A DNA stretch of 64,000 nucleotides from Candidatus Enterococcus wittei (GTDB taxonomy: Bacteria > Bacillota > Bacilli > Lactobacillales > Enterococcaceae). The translations under genes and the position numbers were made by a program. Below are positions 55,836 through 64,000 of the stretch, piece by piece (positions within the stretch are counted from its first letter, which is position 1; every line of letters starts with the position of its first letter). The DNA is taken from assembly GCF_002140175.1 (NCBI RefSeq), contig NZ_NGMO01000002.1:638619-702618 (forward strand). The letters run 5' to 3'. A model generated the notes under the pieces. It was not told the origin of the DNA. It made no database searches and saw only the letters and a program-made list of their open reading frames with translations.

Positions 55836-57935
55836 ATGCCACTAAAATCAAAGATGTCGAAAAAGGGAAGGATACCACAAGCTTCCTCTAGAGAAACAAT
55901 TGGGAAGGCAAACAACAAACATAATGACAAGAATCACTCAGGAAATGACCAAGCACAGTTAAATTATATTGCCAATAATATAGGACAAACACTAACTCCC
56001 GATGGTTTATTGACATTCGATGGAGTCCTTTTTTTATCGAATATCTTCTACAACGTTCGATTCGTAGATCCTCCAGAACAACAGACGGTCATCAAAAAAA
56101 ATTCGCCAGCATTTGAAGCGAACACACGGATTGATGTGAGAAGAGAAGGAAATCAGACAAGGATTTATTCTTTTGTTTCAACCTCCATCATCAATCGTGA
56201 ACGAATTCAATTGCCATTATTTTTGAATAGGACCTATACATGGCCTCACTCATCCTCATCTGTCGCACTACCTTTTGTCTATGCTAGTTCGCTTTTTGAT
56301 AATCAGACGTTCTATCATCAGACGTCAACAACCACACAATCGGCTATTGACATAGCGAAGAGAGCGCATGAATTGAGTCTTTCTGTTCATCAGAAAATTC
56401 ATAACCTCTATCAACTAATGAATTGTATCACCATGAGAAGGACGGATCAGGTAAACACATTGATTTTCACAGGAGAAAGTGTAGAACAAACGAGTTTTCA
56501 AACCATTTGTCAGGATGCAGTAGGTCAAGCTGGGACACAAAATAATCAAGGGAGGAAAAAAGAAAGTGGGCTTTCTTCTCCTCATGATATGACTCATACG
56601 CCAGTTCAAGGCCCCCCACAATTTTCTGCGGAGAAGGCAGCTCAGAGACTAAGTAAAACCTTTAAAGCATCTTTTGAAAACAAATATAACGCTACAATAG
56701 ATTCCTCAAATCATGTACATAATCAAGAGACAGAAACGTTTTGGAGTGACTTGACTAAGCTGTTTTACCAGTTTTTTTACCAACATGAAAATTCGTCTTC
56801 TACCCAAGAACAAAATGGTGCAAGCAGTTCGTTGCTGTCATATTTTGCTGATTGGCTACTGAATGTCTTTTCGGTAAACTACGGAGAACAAATTCCCAAC
56901 CATCCTCAATCAGAAAAGAAGATGCAGCTTCCAATGACCACTCACACGATAGATAACTCGCTCCCAACCCAAACATCACGAAAAGTATCGAAGAAGAAAA
57001 AGCAAAAAAATAATTCTCAGGAACTAGCTTCAGAAATGGTTCCAGAATCGGCGCCGAAAGCCACGCCAGCATCGCCCCCAAAAGAAGAGAGTATTTTACC
57101 CCAAATCTGGCATTTGCTAGAGGATTTTTATGGAAGGGTGGATGGGTTTCTCCAACGCTTCAATTTCGATATGTTCTCACACTTAGGTGCTGAGGCAGCG
57201 GTGCTACCTGCGACTGTTTCTGATGAATTGTTCCTACACTCTTCTAAAGAACTTTCGACAGAAACCGTTGAGAAAATAAAGCAAATTATGAAAGCGTATT
57301 TGGATCATAAGCCTTTTAATGCAACGAATACCGTTCCTTTCCCATCTTTTTGGTATGATCATGAAACGTTTGAATTGCGGAGTAAATTACAAGTGGTCAA
57401 TCAAAAAGTCAAAGATTATTTGTGTGGGCAAGGAGTTCCATGTGACGGATTATCAGGGGTTGAATTACTCGAGGCCGTAGAGAAATGGGAAGAAAAAGAT
57501 GGTCTGGAGACTAAAATGAGCAGGAGAAGACGCCTCGCTAGTGTTATCCGCAAAGCTTCGGGTCTTCAGAATATAGATCTGAAATATACCAAAGCAACAT
57601 ATATCCTTTTCCAATGGAGAAATAATAATATCTTTCAAGATTACACGTTTGAAGGACAGCAACAACCCACCTCAAAAGAATCTCAGCAAACCACTTTAGA
57701 AGAATCCGTGACAACTAAAGCAACCACCGTAAACACCCAGCCGAGTGCAACGACATCGACTACGCCATTACCATCAGAGATAAATGCACCAAAGTTGGAA
57801 TATTCTGAAGTCCTTTCTAGAGAAATACAAGAACAATTAGAAAAGTCGTTCAAACCTATATTCATGGGTATTCGGTTGTTAAATTATTGCGTGAAACGAT
57901 CCCGCCTAATCTGGCCCCCTTCTGGTATGATTTAG
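55836..57935 (+). CDS. Giant repeat protein, N-terminal part (frameshifted)
   Basis: A 699-residue frame. GAAGGAG with 8 bases spacing selects the ATG at 55836, not the in-frame GTG at 55827. No signal peptide: the start is basic and polar (MPLKSKMSKKGRIPQ). An unrecognised N-terminal region (about 40-200) is followed by low-complexity Ser/Gln/Lys linkers and the first copy of a repeat (FWYDHETFELRSKLQVVNQKV ... LFQWRNNNIFQDYTF, about 500-615). The frame ends in the second repeat with the non-repeat tail SFKPIFMGIRLLNYC, while the proper repeat sequence continues in another frame from 57842. The product here would be a truncated protein unless the frameshift is an error or is suppressed. Confidence 0.8.
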   Translation: MPLKSKMSKKGRIPQASSRETIGKANNKHNDKNHSGNDQAQLNYIANNIGQTLTPDGLLTFDGVLFLSNIFYNVRFVDPPEQQTVIKKNSPAFEANTRIDVRREGNQTRIYSFVSTSIINRERIQLPLFLNRTYTWPHSSSSVALPFVYASSLFDNQTFYHQTSTTTQSAIDIAKRAHELSLSVHQKIHNLYQLMNCITMRRTDQVNTLIFTGESVEQTSFQTICQDAVGQAGTQNNQGRKKESGLSSPHDMTHTPVQGPPQFSAEKAAQRLSKTFKASFENKYNATIDSSNHVHNQETETFWSDLTKLFYQFFYQHENSSSTQEQNGASSSLLSYFADWLLNVFSVNYGEQIPNHPQSEKKMQLPMTTHTIDNSLPTQTSRKVSKKKKQKNNSQELASEMVPESAPKATPASPPKEESILPQIWHLLEDFYGRVDGFLQRFNFDMFSHLGAEAAVLPATVSDELFLHSSKELSTETVEKIKQIMKAYLDHKPFNATNTVPFPSFWYDHETFELRSKLQVVNQKVKDYLCGQGVPCDGLSGVELLEAVEKWEEKDGLETKMSRRRRLASVIRKASGLQNIDLKYTKATYILFQWRNNNIFQDYTFEGQQQPTSKESQQTTLEESVTTKATTVNTQPSATTSTTPLPSEINAPKLEYSEVLSREIQEQLEKSFKPIFMGIRLLNYCVKRSRLIWPPSGMI

Positions 57936-60900
57936 AGGTTTTTTTAAAACGTGAGCAACTCGAAAACGTGAATAAAGAGTTGAAAGCTTTTCTTTGTATG
58001 AAAAATCAGTGGTGTCAAGATATGACAGAACAAGCTTTGTTTCTAAAAATACGATCTTGGATAGAATCCAAAGAGGCACAGACTACGAGAACTAGAAGAA
58101 AAAAAATTGCCGGCATTATTCTAACGGCTTCTGGACTTCAAACAAGAAAACTGACAAACTCAGAGGCAAAAGTCATTATCCTGCAATGGCGAGACAATAA
58201 TATTTTTAAGAGTTATAAATTTAAAGAAATCGCTCCAATGCGTACGGAAACGACTGTTTCTTTGAATGACCCTCAGTCCAACCAGACGATTGAATTGCCC
58301 GTCGAAGCAAGTTCTGTTAAGGAGCAGTTGGAAATGGTGCCACATTCCACGACACAATCTTCAAATACTTCTGTCAAATTGTCAGATGATGCAACAAAAT
58401 TACATAGTATCATCACCGCTTTTTTTGATGGGAAACCTTCTCCTGTACCCATCTCTGAGAAGTTACCACTTTTCATGGATGATGAGGAGGTGTATAAAAA
58501 GCGGAATGAAACAGATCATGTCAATGATAAAGTCAAAGAATTTCTTTGTAAGCAAAATGAACCATGTGCCGGATTATCTCCTCTTCAATTGATTAATACT
58601 ATATATCGATGGATATGGAAAGAAGGACAGGAGAAGAAGATAACTAGAAGTAAAGAAGTCGTTGACATTATTCTTACCTCCTCGGGACTCACCGGACAAG
58701 AGGTATCCGATGATCGAGCATCCGCAATCATCCAACAATGGCGAAACAATAATATCTTTAAGGAGTATCAATTTAAAGAATCCCAGCAAATACGTACGGA
58801 AACAACTGGTTCATTGAATGAAAATCAACCAAACGTGACGACACCTGTGATCCGATTAAAAAAAGTAGAAGAGGTTAACATTTCACAGTCAAGTACGATT
58901 GTGGTGTTAAACGAATCTCAATCGAGTCCGACGACAGAATTGCCCCATGAAACAGATTCTGTCAGTCCCTTAGTGAAAAAGTCAGAATCATCTACCGCTC
59001 AAAATCCCAATACTTATGAAAAAATGTATACAGATTTCATGGAAAAAATAAATAGTATTGTCACTGCCTTTTTAGAGGGGAAACCCTCTCCTATTCCAAA
59101 CTCGGAGAAGTTACCCGCTCACTGGTATGATGGAGCGTTGGAGGTATATGAAAAACGAAATGAAACAGACCATGTCAATGATAAAGTCAAAGAATTTCTT
59201 TGTAAGCAAAATGAACCATGTGCCGGATTATCTTCCCTTCAATTAATTAATGCTATCGAGGGATGGATAAGGAAAGAAGGAAAGGAAATAGAGAAAACCA
59301 GAAGTAAAGAAATCGCTAAGCTTATTCTTACCTCCTTGGGGCTAGCTAGTCAAACGGTATCTGGTTTTCAAGCCAATGCTATTTTCCTGCAATGGCGCAA
59401 CAATAATATTTTCAAAGACTATACGTTTGGTCCTATCCAGTTTAGTGGAGCTGTAGATATCACAAACAGTGAATTAATGGAAACGACCTCTGAAACTAGG
59501 TTACATTCCTACGGTGTGCTCCCTTCAGAAATAGCAAAAACCGTCAATAAAATGCACGGAGATTACTTTGATGAACAGCCTTTGACTCTGTCCATCTACG
59601 AACCCCTCATCCCTTTCTGGTATGATTTTACTCTTTATCAAAAACGAAATGAAACAGTGAAAGCAAATGAAGCAGTCAATCAGTTTTTATCTGAACAGGA
59701 AAATTTGAGTGAAGACTTGACCTATCAACCAATGGTTATTGTTGTCCATGAATGGGTGAGGGACGGACAAACTGATGCAGAGATTTTAGCAAGGCAGGAA
59801 CAGTTAGCTCCAATCATTCTAGAAGGGTATGGCATTAGTCGGAATCTTACAGCTACGGAGGCTGTCAACGTAGTACTACAATGGGAAAATAATAATATTT
59901 TTAAAGATTATACTTTTATTGAACTCAAACAAGCGTCATTAACCCGTGAGGAGTCTGACACAATCAACAGTAAGCTGAAGTCGGTATCAGACACTTTTGT
60001 GGATCCTGACTTATCACTAGTCCGTAAAATCGTTTTAGAAATTGTGAATAATGTCAATCCTTTGACCATTCCAAAAGAATCGTTGCCGATTTTCTATTAT
60101 GATTACGATCTTTTCCAAAGCCGAAATGAAACCGAGAATGTAAATAAAAAACTAAAAGAGCTCTTCGTCAAAGAAGGAATTGAAATTAAAGATCTTTCGT
60201 TCAATGAGCTAGAAAAAGGGATGATACAATGGGTTGAAAAAGGCAGTACGGATAAACCAGAAAGAGAACAGTTTCTAGCGTATTTCCTAATGAAAGCCTA
60301 CGGTGTGGAAGATTTTCGGTTCGGTGAATTTCTATCGGCCATAAAAACACAGGCGATTTTTAAACAATGGAAAGTGAACACGGTACTCGTTGGACGCACT
60401 TACAAAGAAATCACCCATGAAACGATCCATCATCTGTTATTTAAAGCAGAGGATCCATCGATGATACGCATCAAAGAGCAGAAAAAAGAAAGCAATCAAA
60501 TCTTTGCCGATTTTATCCATGATCGCACGATGACCATCTCTAAGGATCAGCCCATCCACATGGTCTATTATGATCGTGAACTTTTTAAGCTACGTGAGAA
60601 AACCCCCGAAGTGAATGAAGCGGTCCGAAAATTCCTGCTTGAACAAAAAGTTTCCCTTAAGGGGCAATCTGCAAGCGAATTGGTTCGAGAAATACAAGGG
60701 TGGGTCTTTGAAGGAACCACCTATGCGACCATTCTAGAAAGAGAAAAACAAATCGCCCAGCTCCTTCAAAAGGCATATGGACTGGAAGAAGAAGAGGTGG
60801 AGGTGAAAGAAGCAAGATATCTTTTATTACAATGGGAAAATAATAATGCGCAAGTGGGCTATACTTATAGAGATATCAGTCAATTGGACGAGATTGAAAT

Positions 60901-63900
60901 CAGTAAGGTTGAAGAAAACGAGGAGAGAAGAGAAAAGATTGAGGCATTTACTCGTGAAAATAAAGCGTTTTCTCCAACGGGTGCTCGGAAATCTATGGAA
61001 GAAAATCTACCTGAATGGATAGAGGAAAAAAAACAGAAAATTCGTAAAAAAATCGTTGCTCTTTTATTCGCAAGAGACATTGAAGCAGATGCTTCCAAGC
61101 CTAATGAGTTAGTAGAAATAACAGCGAATTGGGCGACCTTAAAAGTGGGAGATGAAATGGTCATAAATGCCCCAAAAGTGAAAATGTTGGCGAATATCAT
61201 TCTGGGGAGGAAGGAAGGTTCACGTATTTCATTGGGTCTAGCAAAATCAACCTTTATAAAGTGGTTATATAATACAGTTGAAGATGAAATATCTACTCTT
61301 ACTTCTACTGAATTATCAAAAGAGAAAACAACTCAAGTAACCCAAGAAACAGAAACAATAAGTGTACACCCCTCGGTTAGCGAGAAACAAAAATTTACAT
61401 ATGAAGCACCTAATTGGCGTAATTTCAATCTAATGGTTCAAGTGGCACAGCTTTTTCGTCAAGAAGGTGTACTAAAAGGCGAAACAACGAAAGAGAATAT
61501 TCTTATTGCGATGGGGAAATGGCTTACAGAAGAAAGAGGTGAAATGATCCTCAGCTATGAAAAAATCCAGTCCTTATCTAAAGTGATCCTGAAAGAATTG
61601 AATCTTTATGGAGGTGGAGAAGGAGAAAAAATCTCCGAAAAGGATACCAAATTAACGATTACGACATGGGTGTTTGAGAATGTCCTAGGAAGTTCGATGG
61701 AAGGATATATGCTTAAAAAGATTCTTAATTCGCCCAATCCTTCTCAATTTACTATCGGTAATCTCAGAAAACTCTTTGAGACTGAGGCTCTTATTAATTT
61801 CTCTTCGTTTGTGATCTCAAAAGAAGAGTTAACTATTATTCAAAAGCTATGGTTTCTATTACTCAAAGAGGCGTTGCCAAATTATTTTCTTGAAACCAGT
61901 ACCTTGGCAGACGAATTGTTGATCTCTAATTATGCTTCGTTGATGCAGCTAACAGGAGCTAAATTACTGGAAGATGAAGGAATTCGAACACAATTCAATC
62001 AAACAGATATTCAAACTGTTGGAGCGTTTTTCTGGGAGAAAATCAGTAGATATGGTGTAACAAGGATCGAAGAGCTACGTTACCTTCTTCTCCCTGCTAT
62101 ACTTGCGACAGCCCAGCTAGACACAGATGTATTACGTAAAGCGTTGGAAGAAGGAATGCATCAAGAAGTAGCGCTTCAGACTTTTATTGGGTATTGGCGA
62201 AATAGTTATTTTCAACTGAAAGAAAATCGAGATATACTCTATATCCTTTTTAAAGCCTATCAAGAAAAAGTAATTGCTTGGCGACGGAAACAGGCGTTAG
62301 CAGAAGTAGTGGCTCAGAAATGCCTTGATGCTGGAGAAAAACTCTTTACTGCGTATGCTCTGCAACAAGATTATCTTGCTACTGGAACGAGCCCTTGCCC
62401 AAAATCATATACTGCACCTGATTTAGAAAAAAATTATACACAATTGACAAAAGCAGTCTCAGATAGTTTTTATCCGTTGGATCAAAAACTGATTGAGTTT
62501 GCGTTGAAGGCATTCGATTCAGCAGAAAAACAATTCATTTTCTCTACAGATACACAACTATATGAGGCATCTGTAAAATTAGAACATATCATTCCAGGGT
62601 CTACAGGTGGCCCGATTCAAGTTTTCGTTTCTTCAAAACTTTATACTACAATCAAGCTAGATCATACCGATCTATTTGTAGCGATTAAAGGAAATGAAAA
62701 ACGTTGGTATGCCTTGAAGAAATTAGAAGAGGAAGGGGGGTATTTTTTTTATCGAGTAGATACAGATCCCCTCTTATACCTCAAATACGGACTGTTGGAT
62801 CGAAAAGATATTTGGAGTCGTGGATACAAAAAAGAAGGAAAGAGAATTAAAATAGGAAATCGGTACTTTGATTTTACTACTAATATAGATCAAAACAAGA
62901 AGTTACCGCAGGGGGAGAAGATGCAACCCTTGATTGATGCATTCAGTCAGAAACATAGTGATAAGCTGTATGATGATCTTTATAAAGCGGGAGATGATAA
63001 ATCCATCAGTCAACAGGTATTGGATGTCCTTAAACATTTCATTCCTTTTTACGATTGTGTGACAGGTATCATTGATAAAGATATCACAACAGCTGCTACT
63101 TCATGTGTGATTGATATCGTTCTCTTAATCCCAGTGTTAGGACAAGTGACCTCTCTTAGTTCGAGATTTGCCTTTGGTATGGCAAAAGCCATTGCGACAG
63201 GAGGGATAAGAAATGCGGTTCGTCAAGGAATCAAATTTACTCCAAAGCTTTATGAAATTAAGTCGCTGTTAAAAAATATTGTACGATACTTCGATCCAGG
63301 AATTGAAACAGTAGTTGATGGTAGTAAATTTGTGATAAATAGCTTAGTGGATTTAAGAAAGGAACTTTGGGTAGCAGATAGGGTGAAAAAAATTTTGGAA
63401 AGGGTGGCAAGTTTAGTAAAGGTTGACCTTTCTTTGCCAAAAGATGTGTCTATTGTTCGGTTACCAAATGGCCTAGGGGCTCCTGTCAAACAGGGGAAGG
63501 ACGAGTTCTATCGACTAGTGACAGATTTGAAGACTAGTGATGTCTACGGTTATCCATTTTGGGTGAGAGGAGACCGGTTGGAGATGCTCCCTGATCCTGT
63601 TTTATTTACGGAGGAACAAAAAGCGCTAATTAAACGGTTAGAAAAAGGAATTAATCCAGATCAGATTTTTGCAGTTGAACCCAATCTAAATCCAAATGCC
63701 TATGGTAGTGGGAAAGTGATGTCTGTCGCAGAAAAAGGGAAAGAAACTAAATATTTCATTACAATGGACAGTCATACAGTTCCTGTGAGAGTAACATCCA
63801 TTGAGGAAAATGGGATACGTTATGATGTGGTAGATGGGGAAAAGATTATACCAGTGAATTTTAATGGGAAAGAATGGTATTTTGAAGCATCAACTTCTCC

Positions 63901-64000
63901 CCTTGTAACGAAAGAGTTAGCAGAAAAAGTGACTAAAAGAATCGATGAGTTTGAATCGTTGAAGGATCCAACCACCCTGTCCCCACCTTATGAACGGGAC
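57842..64000 (+). CDS. Giant repeat protein, remainder (frame shifted, open at window end)
   Basis: 2053 codons without a stop, continuing the gene at 55836 after a one-base shift and running off the window. Residues read KVVQTYIHGYSVVKLLRE...FWYDLEVFLKR, the expected repeat. Further copies of the FWYDxExxxKRNE ... WxNNNIFKxY unit follow, with the final motif at 58184, 58736, 59390, 59879, 60365 and 60830. A helical region without clear repeats covers about 60900-62600, then HFIPFYDCVTGIID, a hydrophobic stretch (TSCVIDIVLLIPVLGQVTS, about 63100-63160) and beta-rich segments to the end. I recognise no catalytic domain. The hydrophobic segment and its lead-in resemble giant toxin-like proteins (dermonecrotic/Mcf type), a weak resemblance only. 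Confidence 0.75.
58505..58579 (+). repeat. 75-base direct repeat inside the giant gene, copy 1
   Basis: Identical to 59159-59233 except for one base (T/C), 654 bases (218 codons) apart, in frame. It encodes NETDHVNDKVKEFLCKQNEP and continues to AGLS. It marks the most recent duplication among the repeat units. Confidence 0.9.
59159..59233 (+). repeat. 75-base direct repeat inside the giant gene, copy 2
   Basis: Partner of 58505-58579 with a single mismatch. Recombination between the copies would remove or add exactly 218 codons without changing frame. Confidence 0.9.

Noticed and set aside
58266-58592. 108-codon plus-strand frame inside the giant gene
   Set aside because: Overlaps the repeat-encoding frame out of register; the repeat frame explains the sequence.
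60880-61200. 106-codon minus-strand frame opposite the giant gene
   Set aside because: Shadow: the opposite strand encodes a continuous stretch in frame with the repeats.

Overview
The window reads as chromosomal DNA from a low-GC Gram-positive coccus, most likely an Enterococcus. The evidence is an ebpR-ebpABC-srtC type pilus locus, an efaCBA-type metal transporter, a GPH-type galactose operon, a dispersed intergenic repeat and AT-rich intergenic DNA with AGGAGG ribosome sites. The species is not fixed by what I can see. I found no rRNA, tRNA, CRISPR array or natural insertion sequence.

Layout. 1-2.6 kb: a minus-strand reverse-transsulfuration pair (mccA-mccB) behind a cysteine-rich leader peptide and a terminator. 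2.6-3.3 kb: efp. 3.3-12.9 kb: the Mga-type regulator ebpR, divergent from the pilus operon ebpA-ebpB-ebpC-srtC. 12.9-13.7 kb: a hemolysin III family gene ending in a 25-bp perfect terminator stem. 13.9-22.9 kb: a nine-gene operon for the acetyl-diaminopimelate route to lysine (lysA, dapF, dapA, dapB, dapH, asd, lysC, dapL, patA). 23-24.4 kb: an NADH peroxidase/oxidase gene behind a PerR-box-like palindrome. 24.4-25.2 kb: non-coding DNA holding two back-to-back synthetic Tn5 mosaic ends, a library artefact that makes the join there suspect. 25.2-31 kb: an amino-sugar operon (GntR/UTRA regulator, AgaS, LacD, mannose-family PTS IIB-IIC-IID-IIA). 31.5-33.6 kb: a LexA-box-controlled Y-family polymerase, a YolD-like gene and a small gene. 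33.7-41.1 kb: the shikimate/aromatic operon aroF-aroB-aroC-tyrA-aroA-aroK-pheA behind an aromatic leader peptide (MKITLCSQLNTYYFSYFR) and an attenuator with two terminators. 41.4-41.9 kb: a DJ-1/PfpI protein. 42.2-47 kb: galP-galM-galK divergent from an AraC-type regulator, with two cre-like sites. 47-49 kb: a flavodoxin-fold oxidoreductase, a 56-residue gene and a membrane-anchored LysM protein. 49.5-52.1 kb: efaC-efaB-efaA behind a DtxR/MntR-type palindrome. 52.3-55.2 kb: an unknown gene, queG and a secreted LysM protein. 55.8-64 kb: an enormous repeat-containing gene, broken by a one-base frameshift and running off the window end.

The two most unusual signals are regulatory and structural. 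First, two biosynthetic operons (cysteine and aromatic amino acids) appear to carry leader-peptide attenuators whose codons match the pathway product; I saw no T-box motif at either. Second, the last 8 kb encodes a protein of more than 2,750 residues with seven copies of a repeat of about 155-218 residues ending in a W-x-x-N-N type motif, followed by a segment that resembles giant toxin proteins. A 4-A run at 57841-57844, where 5 A would keep the frame, splits it. Whether that is phase variation, a real lesion or a read error is open.
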